A stretch of DNA of 64,000 nt from Epiperipatus broadwayi (taxonomy: Eukaryota > Onychophora > Udeonychophora > Euonychophora > Peripatidae): the NCBI GenBank assembly GCA_028023455.1, contig JAQFVV010012424.1, forward strand, positions 1,654,001 to 1,718,000. Direction: 5' to 3'. This document shows positions 13,808 to 26,200 of the stretch, one piece after another. Positions within the stretch are counted from its first letter, which is position 1, and the number at the start of each line of letters is the position of its first letter. The notes under the pieces are model-generated. The model worked only from the letters and a program-made list of their open reading frames with translations, did no database searches and had not been told where the DNA came from. The translations under genes and the position numbers were made by a program.

Positions 13808-14006
13808 GAATGCTTAAATAAGAAAAGCATAGATTTCAAAGTTTGTTATAACATTATGCTAAACCACTTTTGATATCTTGGTCTTGATATTGAATATATC
13901 AAGACCAATATATCGAAAACCACTTAGCATATTGTGCAATAAAGTCCTTTTGAAAGTAAATATTATAACAAACTTTGAAACTTAAGCATTTCTTATTTAA
14001 GCGTTC
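13808..14006. mobile_element. Short inverted-repeat element (MITE/foldback-like)
   Basis: Outer arms 'gaatgcttaaataag' (13808-13822) and 'cttatttaagcgttc' (13992-14006) are inverted with few mismatches. Pairing continues inward through 'aaagtttgttataa' against 'ttataacaaacttt'. The centre has a second hairpin around 'ggtcttgatat'. There is no coding capacity. I found no clear target duplication. Confidence 0.7.
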
Positions 14007-14059
14007 ACACTGCTTATAATTTAACTCTATATTAGGTTTATTATTGAACTGGCATTGTC

Positions 14060-14830
14060 TAATCTACCCCATCTATGAAATAACTTCTCTCAAATTTCAA
14101 TATCATTAGCAAACTATGTTCAATACTACCAGATATAAAGAATAGATGACAGCTCTATTCTTTGTGCAATTTTCTGACATAAAGACAGTTTATTTTACAG
14201 CTAGGATGAGATTAGTCAACTCATTTGATTTGTAATATATATTAATACTTTGATAATCTGATATTTATTTATTTAACTTTTAATAAATTATCAATGTAGA
14301 AGTTATTTTAAATAAGATACTATCTTTATCCTTTATGCAATTGAATATTGTTTCATAATTAATATGGATGTGTTTAGATCTGGTTTATATGTCAGTTCCA
14401 TTACTAAATTACAATAATATTAGCAAAATAAGTTTAATATCACAAACACATAGATAGCCATTCTGTTCTTTATATAGTTTACTTATATAGGGATGGTTTG
14501 TTTGTTATTTCAATTAGGGGAATATTATTTATTTGATTTCTAATCAATTACCAATGTAAAGGTATGTTATACATGATAATCTTTATATTTTACACAACTG
14601 AATATTATTTTATAATTTTCATTGCTGTATTAAAATCTAGCTTAAATATCAATTTTATTCATAAATTTCAACATCAGTAGCAAACTTCGTTTAATGCTAC
14701 TGGAATGTAAGCAAAAATAATCACTTGAGTTTTTCTTGCAGACAAAGAGATGGTTCTTTTATTTTTTCACAGCTAGGGTAAGATTAGTCAACTCCAGTTT
14801 AGCTTATATCAAATCTAATATCAACATAAA
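14060..14830. repeat. Diverged tandem repeat, about 280-300 bp unit, roughly three copies
   Basis: Similar blocks recur near 14090, 14390 and 14650: 'atttcaatatcattagcaaa', 'attaatatta-gcaaaataag' type and 'atttcaacatcagtagcaaa'. Blocks like 'cagctaggatgagattag' (14199) and 'cagctagggtaagattag' (14771) recur with the expected spacing. The copies are strongly diverged. Function is unknown. Confidence 0.55.
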
Positions 14831-15114
14831 TTACTACATTTTTTATTAAGAAGGTTTACATAATTAAATAATGATACATATCTTTACTTAGAGATTGTTG
14901 TTAAACTTTACTTATACAGAATTCATTTTGAACATTTATAAAATAAATTATTTCTATTGCTAATAAAGCAAAACTTACTTATAGACAATATTTAACAAAG
15001 AAAAAACATTACCAAATTCACCACTTCCTTTATTTTGTTATAGTATCTTATATAAATGCAATTTATTCACTGTACTTTAAAGACTTTTTAGCAAAAACCT
15101 TTTATTATACATAT

Positions 15115-15303
15115 ATGCATACTGTACCAGTCAAAAAGAAGCCAACACATCAACAAACCCAAACTCAAAGTCGGATTCAAACTCAGGCGGTTCAAACTGA
15201 ATTCAAACCCAACTCACGAGCTCAGATCAAATCAATGGATGACATATATCGATGGTACATGACTATGCGCCAAGGAACTAGTTCAACGGATGATGATGAT
15301 TAA
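15115..15303 (+). CDS. Unrecognised coding exon candidate, Gln-rich with acidic tail
   Basis: This 62-codon frame reads as protein rather than as repeat. It has a basic start (KKK), a Q/T-rich middle (THQQTQTQSRIQTQAVQTE), a possible folded bit (MDDIYRWYMTMRQG), and ends in four aspartates before TAA. A plausible splice acceptor precedes it ('gcatactgtaccag' up to 15131), so it may be a last exon rather than a free-standing ORF. I do not recognise the family. Downstream lies the CpG-richer stretch at 15.4-17.9 kb. No polyadenylation signal was found close by. Confidence 0.4.
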   Translation: MHTVPVKKKPTHQQTQTQSRIQTQAVQTEFKPNSRAQIKSMDDIYRWYMTMRQGTSSTDDDD

Positions 15304-15399
15304 TGAGACCCCTGATTTAACTCTAATGAAGTATAATAAAATAACTAAGAATCTTTATAAGTCAACTCATATATATATATGTTCGGGTTGCCAATACAG

Positions 15400-17880
15400 A
15401 CAGTGAGCATTAATATTAAAATAATTTGAATAAAAAGAAAGTAAAAACAAACCAAATGGGTTAATAAAATGTTTAATAATAATTATAATTTTGTTCAATT
15501 TTTAGATTGTGATTATATAGATTACCTCTAGTCTTTAAACGGAATTTATATTTACAACAAGAATGGCAGTCCTTATTATATGCCAATACTATTATGCAAT
15601 GTTATATGATAAATATATGTCTATGCCCCCGACAAGAAAATAAAGGTAGATAAAGGTATTTGGCTATGACTGAAATTATTATTCTGATTCTAAAGGAAAG
15701 AATGTGATATTTATTTTCACATTCGTAAATCAATTCACAAAGAGCAAGATACGTATTTAGGGCATAACTTTAATATTTAATAGAAAACTTACTTAATTAT
15801 AAATAAATATGAATTTGTTCGACTTTAATAAAATCAATTCATCACGATTTAAGAGCATTAGAGCGGGCTTTACTGGAACTGAGAAATAAACGGTACTGAC
15901 GACTTATGAGCTATAAAAATGAACACGATAAATATAATGGCTGGTCGGTGATTTAAGTATGAGGGGAAACCAGGCCGGGTCGTAACCACGAGCCTTTGGT
16001 CTTCCAATATAATAAAAAAAACGAGCAAGTGGAGGAAGTGCTTTCTTCCTAGATAATTAAACTAATAGAAATATTACCGAGGACAAGCCTATGAAACAGG
16101 AGATGGCTCGCGTCAGCAACGTTCGGAAAATGATGACTTGGTAATCATCGTATTTAAATAATAAAACCCAATTTATATAAAGAGTGCTCTACGTGATGAC
16201 CTGATCAAGTTAAATTAAAGTCAAACGTGCTTTAATCAAAAGCATTTAATGCAATTAGAAATTATATTAATTATGCCTACTAGAAAGTATAAAATTTGAA
16301 TTAGAATATATTCATTTAACTCCTTTATCGACCTTTTTGCGAAACAATATATTAATGTGAATAAATAGATATTATAAACTCAGTAAAGTGGCCGGGAGCA
16401 TAGGTTAGAAATTGAGCTAATAATTTGTTGTTATTAGCCATTAATAAAATAGCAAAAATTGTATAAATCCTTCAACTCGATAATTAATAGAACTGTATCA
16501 AATTAGTTCTAGTGGGTGAGAATTACTATAAAAATAAATATAATATTATTTAACACAGCAAATGCAACGAAGGAAATTATTATCGAGTTGAAGTTATTAT
16601 TGGCATATAATAAAAAATAAATTATATTAATAATCATCTAGCAAATATATAATAGGGTTAAATAAACGAACCGCCATTGTAAGAAAGGAAAGTTAACAGA
16701 TATTAAATTTAAAGACTAGAGATAGATAGAGAATTACTACATAATTTAAAATAACATTAATAAAAAGACAATTTTACAGTAGATAGCTTAAAGATGTTTT
16801 AACTTAAAGTTCAGAACTGGCCAGGTTCAAAAGGAAAGATATTACCATTTCTTCATGGTTGGCTTCTGAGTTTCCACAGGGCAGAATCCAGTTGGATGAA
16901 ACGTATGCGCGCATTTTGAAAATTATGTGAATAGCATTTTGATGGATTTCTCTAAGGTTTCAGCAGCTTACGATTGGTATATGAATTTTTATATTGCCGC
17001 CACATTGAAGATTTTCAGGGGACTTAAGGAACCGTAGTCAGACTCTTGAAATTAAGTCCCCCCCACCATGGTAGAAACACTATTTTACTTCATAATTTAA
17101 CTGGGTGGCTTCTTCTCTAATGAAATATATATAGCTTCTCTTAATGAGGAATAATAGCTGCTTGGAAACTTTTCCTGGGCTCTTTATACTGTATCTCATG
17201 CCTTCAGGCTAGCGCTTCTTTCCTAATCAATCTTACAACAATTTACTAGTTGTTTTTAGATACATTCCTTCGATAAGGTTTTCAAACTCATTAACTTGAA
17301 TTCATTTTCTAATTAGAAAATGAATTTTTTTAAAATCAGAAAATGATTTTAATTAGGACCTTCCTTACATTTTAAATACTTATCTTTTTCTAATTAATAA
17401 AAACTTTACCCATTGTTTTTGGAAAGGGACAATCTGAAAGCTTATCAAAAGAATGTAGCTTTTAATCACTAAAAATTTGAACAAACTATTTAAAGTAAAA
17501 TGAAACATTTCCGACACAATGAAACTTTAGAACGAATATGTACATTTAAATATTTATAAATATATACGCACAATCCACGCAGTTATAATATATATAAATT
17601 CATGAATAATTCTAACATGAATTTATTAATAGAAATGATTAGTTTAAATCTCAAATGAGTTAATTTTAACACACATTTATAATAGTTCTTCTTTAAGGAA
17701 ACTAGCGTGGACTGAACGTATAAAGCCCCATTGCATCAGAAATTCAAGGTTAGTACAAGGGTTTGAAGTTGGCTACTGTGAAAAATCATGAAGCTAGGAT
17801 CAAACTTAGATCCGACTGCTGCAATACATAATCTTACATTTCAACTGTCCTGCAGTCTTCTTCAGAAGCACTTTTGCTTT
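15400..17880. other. CpG-richer, low-repeat stretch of unknown nature
   Basis: Compared with its surroundings this stretch has many CpGs (about 17 between 15840 and 16180), few homopolymer runs and no repeat shared with the rest of the window. It has no convincing ORF on either strand. It contains an inverted pair at 16471-16484 and 16579-16592 and a 28-bp perfect palindrome at 17299-17326. It could be an unmethylated promoter region, an RNA gene, or a foreign insertion. Nothing decides between these. Confidence 0.45.
17299..17326. repeat. Perfect 28-bp palindrome
   Basis: The sequence reads identically on both strands, centred on 'ctaattag', with 'aattcatttt' on the left. A related imperfect block follows at 17331-17355. 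It could extrude as a small hairpin; function is unknown. Confidence 0.8.
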
Positions 17881-18060
17881 AATTTTTTAAAACTTTATAA
17901 TAAAAAAAAACTTTAGGATAAAATGTTAGAAGAAAAATGGATAAGTAAAAGTAATAATAAATTACAATGATTATTACTGTACCTGTAAAAATGCTATTCT
18001 TGATTATTGTAGCAGTAAATACCTCAGTAGTTTGAGTTTGAACCCAAAGCCATGTTATAC

Positions 18061-18062
<2 letters not shown>

Positions 18063-18120
<58 letters not shown>
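18063..18120. repeat. (TA)n microsatellite
   Basis: An uninterrupted TA run of about 56 bp lies inside the 3' LTR. The matching place in the other LTR (35960-35972) has only a short 'atatat', so the run expanded here, probably together with the adjoining foldback insertion. Confidence 0.9.
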
Positions 18121-18123
<3 letters not shown>

Positions 18124-18355
18124 GAAATAATAAATTTAACAGTTTACAAACTATTACAAACAATCCTTAAATCTGTAGAAGTACTTTCAGTTTACAAACT
18201 ATTACAAACAATCCTTAAGTTTGCAGAAGTACTTTCGGTTAATTTCTTAAACCTGTCTTAACTGAGGCAGGTTTAAGAAATTAACCGAAAATACTTCCAT
18301 GGTTTTAAGGATTGTTTGTAATAGTTTGTAAACCATTAAATTTATTATTTCAATT
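18120..18355. mobile_element. Foldback (palindromic) element inside TA repeat
   Basis: Long inverted arms run inward from 18120 and 18355 ('attgaaataataaattt' against 'aaatttattatttcaat'). The centre has a perfect 23-bp stem at 18233-18255 and 18268-18290 with a 12-nt loop. The left arm has an internal 48-bp duplication (18143-18170 repeated at 18191-18218). It is absent from the sister LTR at 35970, so it is an insertion or a local palindrome expansion. No coding capacity. Confidence 0.75.
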
Positions 18356-18432
18356 ATAATTACAATTTTGTTTTTAATTAACGGACATTTTATTTATTTT
18401 ACATTTATATAATATTCAATGTTCAACAAGCA

Positions 18433-19152
18433 AATTTATGCAGCAATCTGAATACAGTTTTTTCAAATACTAAATTAAAATATGAACCTTTGAATGACAC
18501 AGCTAACTCATTCAATTTTCAGTTGTTAAATAAAACTGAAGCCAATGCTGAAGAGAAGATAGCTGATTGTCCTGCTGAACTTCAGTCTGAATACAGCTTT
18601 ATTGATTCTAATAAAGAATTTCAACCCCAAAACGCCATTAACTCTCTTCCCTGCCTCCGCAAGCGTAAGAACAGAAACAGGAAAAATAAGTCACATCAAT
18701 CAAACTCTTCCTCTTCTGCAGAAAGTGTTGTTATAGATGATATTCTTAACCTTAATCACAATACTCGTTTGGCTCATACTTCTGGGGCAAAAAAATTAAA
18801 ACGCGAAAGCTCTAGTCTTTCAGAAACCCTAATTGATCTAAGCATGACAGAACCCTTTTTGAAGACTATATCTACAGATCAGTATAACTATAATGATTGT
18901 AAAGAGGTATTACAACTGGAAGATTTCAGTTTATCTTCCTCTCTTGTTAATCACGTCTCAGAAAAAGATATTGCTAGTGACATAAATTTCAATAGCCAAC
19001 TTCAGGTTGAAGTTGATTGCAGTTTATCTTCCTCTCTTGTTAATCATGATTCAGAAAAGGATATTGCTAGTGACCTGAATTTCAATAGCCAACTTCAAGT
19101 TGAAGTTGATTGTCAGGATGCTAGTAATTCAAATAAATCGGAGACTGATTAA
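18433..19152 (+). CDS. LINE ORF1 protein, N-terminally truncated, with internal 31-residue duplication
   Basis: The frame is open from the 5' junction of the insertion to TGA/TAA at 19152; no ATG lies near the start, so the true N terminus is lost. The protein is Ser/Asn-rich with a basic segment (RKRKNRNRKNK) that may bind RNA. A 93-bp unit is tandemly duplicated (18928-19020 and 19021-19113), giving two near-identical 31-residue blocks that start SLSSSLVNH. I see no CCHC zinc knuckle or RRM. Its role, inferred from position, is the RNA-binding partner of ORF2. The end overlaps ORF2 in another frame. Confidence 0.7.
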   Translation, partial: NLCSNLNTVFSNTKLKYEPLNDTANSFNFQLLNKTEANAEEKIADCPAELQSEYSFIDSNKEFQPQNAINSLPCLRKRKNRNRKNKSHQSNSSSSAESVVIDDILNLNHNTRLAHTSGAKKLKRESSSLSETLIDLSMTEPFLKTISTDQYNYNDCKEVLQLEDFSLSSSLVNHVSEKDIASDINFNSQLQVEVDCSLSSSLVNHDSEKDIASDLNFNSQLQVEVDCQDASNSNKSETD

Positions 19153-22100
19153 TATTGTATCTGTCAATATACAAGGCTTAAATTCTCGTGACAGGGCATA
19201 TGCTTTGTCACATTGGTTTCATTCTCATAAACCTGATATTTTATGTCTTAGTGAGACTAAATTACATTTGCATTCGGAATCACGCATAATTGATATGATA
19301 CATAGTTTTGGATATTTTCACTACTCCTTCTCTTATTCAGCTTCTGGAGGGGTGGCGATCATAATCAGCAAGAATTCACAAATCACATTGTTCAAAATAC
19401 TATTCATTGACTCAAATTGCCTCATTGCAATCATACAATATCAAAGCTGGTACTTTATTCTGGTAAATGTATATCTTCCTAAATCTCAAGATACTGTTAC
19501 AAGAATGATTAATGCAATTAATTCAACACTGAGAACTAGCCCTTTTGAAACAATTATTATTGGAGATTTTAATCATACATATCAAGTTTTTCAAAAAAAA
19601 TATATTGGTTACATAAATCAGTCTCTGTGCAGTGGAAAATTCTTCTTTGATGATGAAGCATTCTCTTTTTATACAAAATCATCACATTCACTAATTGATT
19701 TACTTTTTTTTTCACCTTCATTATCATCACAAATAGAAGCTCATCTGTGGCCCATTACGTTCTCTGATCATTATGCTCTGGAGATTAAAATAATCCCAAG
19801 AAACATTCTACAACCTATAATTGAGATGCCAAGGACTATTCACATGCTTACAAAGTTTAATGCCACTATTAAACTGATCTCTGAAGCTTATATCAATTTC
19901 CATAGAACAAAAATTTTAACACTCCCTGCAGTAGATGCATGGAAGACTTTTACTGAGACACTAACAAAGTTAATAAATTCTTGTACTGCTAAATCTAAAG
20001 GTCCAGTTATTCTTCTCAATGAGCTGGACACCATAGCATGTGATCTCAAAAATATTTCATATGAAGCACAAAATATTCCTAACATTTTAAATTTAAAATC
20101 AAAATACAAGGCTAAACAAAAGGCCATTGCTGAGTACTTATCAATTAAAAGGGCCAGACAATATCTTCATCACCAACATTGCTGGACTAGGGGGTACCTG
20201 AGATGGGCCCTTGGCTCTAGCAGAAGATCAAAGGCACCTAGGTCCATTGAGATACAAGGCAACTGCTATACAGGATCTTCCATGCTTCTCAGAATTTGGG
20301 AATATTATGCAAAAAAATTCCAACCACTTGGCATTTCATTTGTCAGGAAATGTTTTGTTTATGAACATTCTGATCAACACAAAATTACTGAAGCAAGAAT
20401 CCTTTCAAAGATTTCATCATTCCCAGACAGAACTCACCCTGGATTACATGGAATACCAAAATTTTTATTACTTCATTTATGCGCCTTTTCAGTCCCCATT
20501 ATTAAAAAAATGGTAGACTTCTTGGCTAGTGGCTGCCGAGAAATTAATGGGCTTTGCCCAATAGGCATGGTCCCACTTGTTAAAAAACCTGAGGGTCAAA
20601 AAAATCTTGATAATCTTCGGCCTATCTCTATGGTGCCATTGCTTATTAAAACCATTGAAGGCCTTATTAGAGAGGATATATAAAAAAACATTATTGGAAA
20701 ATTATCAACCTATCAGTTTGCAAAGAAAGGGAGCTCTACTGCTGATGCTGTCAGTCGATTTTGACTCCTAGTCGATCATATTCGCAGGAAAAGGATGACA
20801 TGGCCAGTTGCAGTTCAACTTGACTTTGCCGGAGCCTTTGATTGTGTCAGGATTGATGTGCTACTTGGTGTACTGGAGGAACTCCAAGTGCCTCTGGCAT
20901 ATCTTCAGATGATTGAGAACCTTCTCCTTAACAGAGAAGTGTTTCTCTCACTTGATGGAAGAGTTGCTCCCGGCTTTCGGCCTTGTGTATCCATCCCTCA
21001 GGGCTCACCACTAAGTGCACTACTCTTCACAGTCTATGTGAACCCATTGCTGTTGAGCATTGAGTCTTTCCTTCCAGGGATTTATATTCCTTTATTGAGA
21101 GAGAACATATGCCATATTTCCTATATGGATGATGTGGTTGTGTTTCTTTCATCTCAGGATGAGTTCTCTAGACTTGAGGAACTCCTAGACCAGTTTGCAT
21201 GTGAATTTGGCCTGGCAATTAATGGATCAAAGTCAGCAATGTGGTCCATCCTGACAGGGAAGCAAATATCTGGTAGACTAAAAGCTCCCCCACAGAAATT
21301 TCTTGGTTTTAGTATTGCTTCTTCTCCAGCAGCCATGAGAAAAGAACTTGAAAATTCATTAATTTTAAAGATTGAAAAGACTGTTATTTCACTATCTAAA
21401 ATTTATCTTTCTCTGTTTGGAAAGGTTGCACTCCTTAATTCTGTGATTTTACCAAAAATTATTTATTATCTAGCTGGTTTTTCACCAACAATTTGCTTCA
21501 TCCGCAAGGTTGAATCTCTATGCAGAAAGCTGTGCTGGGGAGGGAAGACACCAGCAATAAGTCTTAATATCTTGCAAAAACCAAGATATCTTAATGGTTT
21601 AGGACTGCACTCGATTAAAATTTTTCTGATACAGAGGACTTACAATGTCCTTGTTAAAATTTTCAGAGACAATGCAAACATAGAAAGTCCCATACCTTTT
21701 GAAAAAATAATCCCCACTGATCGCCCACCCCCTCATAAAAGAAATATCTGGATGCAACAACAATTAACTATTGTCTTTAATAGCATCAAAAGCTCTAGCT
21801 CCATGTTTGATGAAAAAATATCATACTGGAGTTCTTATCAATTAGTTCACTCTGGTAAATCTAGGACAGAGAATCTTCTCCCAGTTGCAATCCCTCATCT
21901 CATAAGGCTGACTAAGTTCCTGAAATTGGAACCAAAGTTTGTGGATTTTTTGGTTAAGGTCAACCTTGGAGCCTTGCCTACTGGGATGTTTCTTTGTAAT
22001 CAGAGGGGACACAACATTGATACAATATGTACTCTTTGTAGAAGATTTGGTGAGTCCATTGAACACATACTCTATCAATGTGAATGGTGGACTCGGTTAC

Positions 22101-22372
22101 GTAATATTGCCCTACAGAGGATTACAGGATACAATTCTTCAAATGTCTACCTTAATGATGCATTCAAAAATGGAAATTTTGGCTCCATCCGCCTGGCCAC
22201 TTTCATAAATTTTATCATATGGAAGATTAGATGTAAGGTATTATTTGATAGTGAGTTGGCTGGTCCTATTGAAGACATTTTCTTAAAGTTATTATATAAA
22301 GCTAAAGAAAGTGATCTAAGAACATGCCTGCCTAGCCTTGCTGAGCAAACATGGAGTCAATTAAATATTTAG
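19100..22372 (+). pseudogene. LINE ORF2: AP endonuclease and reverse transcriptase, two premature stops
   Basis: One frame runs from 19100 (first ATG at 19118) to 22372, about 1,090 codons, broken only by TAA at 20681 and TGA near 20768; no frameshift was seen. The endonuclease (first ~240 residues) has NIQGLN, the catalytic-type SETK, IIGDFNH and the final SDH. The RT has the LRPIS block, LDFAGAFD, QGSPLSALLF, the catalytic YMDD (near 21125) and FLGFS. A C-terminal CCHC (CTLC...HILYQC) follows. YMDD instead of the more usual YADD is of note for a LINE. The enzyme would nick target DNA and copy its own RNA. The two stops make this copy inactive, but otherwise it is well preserved. Confidence 0.9.
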
Positions 22373-22615
22373 CAATATCCATGTATATTATTTATTCATG
22401 ACACTCAAACTTTACACACCATGGGATTTATATGCCAAATTAGATCACCCCTGATAAGTAACGTAACTTAAAATTTTACTTTTAATCTTGTAATCATCAT
22501 CTAATTTAATAACTAGTTAGTCTTTAATGTGTCAGTCATGATCGTAAACATGAACTCTATATTACAATGTATATTTTACTTTTTGTGCAAATAAAGATTA
22601 TTTTGAAAAAAAAAA

Positions 22616-23270
22616 AACAAGCATAAATACATGATTATAAAGTTAAGAATATCCCACTACATATATTTGTAAATTTTATAAATCATGGTTTAAATCTATG
22701 CCATTAAACTCAACAATGGGAATGATGATGATGGTCTATAATTACATTCACACTAAATTATTTTATGTTTTTGTTTTCTAATGGAAGAAACTCCTAGTGC
22801 CAAACCTTCTCAAAAAAAAAAATGTTTACTTAGAATTATGTAAGATAATAATCATCATTTACAAATCATTACCATAATACTCCAGTCCATTGCTCTGTGG
22901 TTTTCATGTTCTCTGAGTTGTGGATATTTTTATGAACTATCATATGTGTGTGCGTGTTGAAGTTATAATATTTAAATTTATAAAAAACAAATGAACTGGA
23001 TTAATAAAACAATATAACCATTTATTAATAAACAACACATATGTAGTTTGGTTTGTAGTTTTATGATAATCATTCCAAATAAAGATGTCAAATCGACCCA
23101 TAATAATTAATATAATTTTAACAAATAGTTCATATATCTTTTATTTGCTTCTCATTTAGTACTTTCATGTATAGATATAAAATTAAGCACACATTACTTA
23201 TTTTCAACAGTCAGTTCATATATTTAGTTTCTTCTAGTGATTCCATATATATATATATTCTAACCTGGTC
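22616..23270 (-). repeat. LTR piece (part of the split 3' LTR)
   Basis: This aligns with 35989-36304 plus 36868-37120. It is uninterrupted here, whereas the sister LTR has a Penelope-like fragment between 36311 and 36866, so it serves as the empty site for that insertion. Near 22940-23010 the block 'aactggattaataaaacaa' is shared with 36884. Confidence 0.75.
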
Positions 23271-26200
23271 TTGTGCATCCTCACTTCAGAATAGTATATG
23301 ATATAAAATAAAATGGGTTCTAGCTCAGTTAATAATTAATAAATAAAATATTCAGCATTAAAATTAAAATGTTTCACTAGCTCAAATTTAAAATACGAAT
23401 AAGGTTCAGTTTATAAAAATAAATTAAATAAATATTTAATATTTTCATGAGACTTGAAGTGAAAATACAGGTGACAAGATAGATTACATTGAGCCAATAT
23501 CCTACAGGATACTACCTCAATGGCATAAGAACATTATCCCCCCTTATTACTATTTCAAATAACAAACTCATAGTATTCTTACGACTTTAATAACTTCTAC
23601 TCACTAAGATTAAACTAATAATTAAATCTTAATCTCCTATTTGTAATAATCTAGCTCAAATAAAATCTCAGGTTCATAAAGTTTATTCTAAGTTAATAAA
23701 AAATACGGTAGTAAAATATGAGAAGGGATTTTATGTCATAATCTACTACACTGAAACTAATAATAATAAATAATAATAATAATAATAATAAATAATAATA
23801 ATAATAATATTCTTCATTGTTTAACTACTACTGGATATCTTTTCTTTTCGTTATATTTTTATTACCATAATAAAATAATTTTATATAATCTTTTATCTTC
23901 ATATAATAATATAATAAATATGTGATAGCATATGATAATCTGATAAATAAAGGATGTGTGGCAACTGATAGCATATAATTCAGTATACTATTGTGATAAC
24001 TGATTTATGACCAATAAAACAATGTAAAATTATAATTATTTAATTAAAAGAATACCAATAAAATATTTAAATTCTTAAATATAATTCTCCATTTATCTTT
24101 TTGTGTAAAATTATATATTTGTTTCAATTGTTATGAATATTTCGTGATTTCATGCAGTGAAGTGGAGAAATAAACAATCCAGACATAAAAATTTTGTAAA
24201 CAAATTTTAACAAAGTTTATTAACAACAACAAAATAAAATAAACAATTTATGTACACTATTTACAATGGATATCCTTATTTTATTCTTACATTTTTTATC
24301 TACTAGGTTATAAAAATAATTTATAGTTTAGTTATATCTTTATTTAGACTTAAGACAAAATAAAATGTTACCATTTGGTTTGTCGTTATGGTTAATTTAT
24401 TGCAAATATATTTACTTATTTTATTAGCAAAATATTTCATCCTTAATATTATTAAACTATCTTATTTTTAAAACATTCATAGGAAAACATTCTACAGAAA
24501 ACAAAATTAACTTTATAATGAGTATGGATTTCTCAAAATATTAAAAAATTTCATCTTGCAAAGTCAAAGATGTTACATAAAATATTCATCCAAAATTCAG
24601 TACTAGATTTTAGTGTTTTATCACACGATGTTTACTAATCATAATATACTCTTATTTAGCCTTACTTTAGTATGATATAAGTGTAATAATCAATACATTC
24701 CTGTTATTCAATGAACAAAAAATATACTATGCGTATTCCTTACATTTATTGTATATTATTGTATTTTAAAAATATGCAATACTTATTTTTCTCTTAAAAA
24801 ATAATAATAAAGCATTTAAAAATAATTAACATTTTAAAGAAAATGTCTTTGTTTAGATACTCTATTTAAAAAAAAAATATATATATTTCACTTCCAAAAT
24901 AAAATTCAAAAATATATTCTATGATTCTTTCCCTTCCTTAGGATATATTGGACCTTCAATTTTAAGTTATAAAATTCTGTTCCTTATAAGCAAATAAACC
25001 AATCTTATACAAAACGATAGCATAACCTAAGCTCTACATTATTTACCATTTCTTTTCAAAATAACTTACTGAACGATGCAGATACATGAAATAAAGATAG
25101 CAAAACAGATGTATAGGATTTAAGGAAGAAAGCTAGAGTATCACTCATAACATATCTCAAAAATCATGGCACAGTGCATTACAAGAAAGAGGTATGACCT
25201 TTACCTGTCTAATAACCTCTAATACATGAACGATGTTAAAACTATTTCTTCAGCTTTATTAGAACATCAAATATTTAAAGAAATATAAAACACTGTCCAA
25301 ATAAAATGTGTACCAGTCATAGGGCTTTGTTAACTATGCTGATATCCACATAAAGACTAAATATTATTCACATTCCTTATAACATCCTATTTCTTAAAAC
25401 ATCATCTTGGTTTCCTGTTCACTAAGTACTTCCAAGCCACTATCTCAACATTATTTCTCAAGATTTTCCACATCTTACATCGATAAATAACTATCTGCAT
25501 TTACAAAAACAATAAATAAAATTCATTGATAATTAAACAATCCCACTGTTCCACAAGAAAAGTTTGTCTACTTCATCATTCTGTATGTTTAATCATATAC
25601 AATCTAACTAGACAATATTTGAATATCCTAACATGAAAATTTTAAAAGAATCACATAATTATTTGTTATTATGTTGGATTATATCAATATAAAAAAAATC
25701 GTCGTATGCATATTTTCAAATCAATCCTATCTCATAATGTTTTTAAAAAATGTTGTATAAAAATGCGTTACATATAATTAAAACTTTTACACTTCATTCT
25801 TACGATTTATAGATGATCTAAAGAAAACAAAAAATATTCATTATAAATTATTAATAGTTATTACTATTATCAAAATAACCTTTATCTGGTCATCATTTGT
25901 AGGCTTCTTCATCCACTAGATACCGATCATTGCAAACATAAAGAAATATACATCCATACACTTTATTTTAAAATATATTCTTATCTAAATTATTAGATTA
26001 TTCCATTATAAAATTTTATATCATCAACAAATTAATGTTTTATGTTTTCCTAATCTTATAAAAAAATGGAATCAAAACTATAGTTACATATTTTCTTGAC
26101 AATAGTTCCTGATAAGTCCAAAATGTTTATTATTTTCTCTAGAGTTTTAAAATGTTCTCCTCCAAGCATGTTAAAGTTTAAAAATAAAAATAAATATTAA

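Larger units (their letters stand above)
18433..22615 (+). mobile_element. L1/Tx1-like LINE, recent 5'-truncated insertion with target duplication
   Basis: This non-LTR retrotransposon has ORF1, ORF2 (endonuclease plus RT) and a poly(A) tail ending at 22617. The host sequence 'aacaagca' is present on both sides (18425-18432 and 22616-22623; the first two bases merge with the tail on the right). The uninterrupted target is preserved in the sister LTR at 35989-35996, which proves both ends. The ORF1 frame is open right up to the first inserted base without an ATG, so the copy is 5' truncated. Clade assignment to L1/Tx1 rests on the AP-type endonuclease, C-terminal CCHC and poly(A) tail, and is tentative. 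Confidence 0.9.

Noticed and set aside
15400-16700. Mitochondrial or ribosomal insertion
   Set aside because: I could not match any conserved rRNA or mitochondrial gene block; the composition alone does not support it.
17879-18261. ORFs on both strands at 17879-18163 and 18052-18261
   Set aside because: They translate the TA microsatellite and the foldback element; poly-(Ile-Tyr) is not a protein signal.
19888-22208. Additional ORFs at 19888-20127 (-), 20211-20516 (+), 21154-21336 (-), 21842-22078 (-), 21939-22208 (+)
   Set aside because: They are other-frame shadows of the LINE ORF2.
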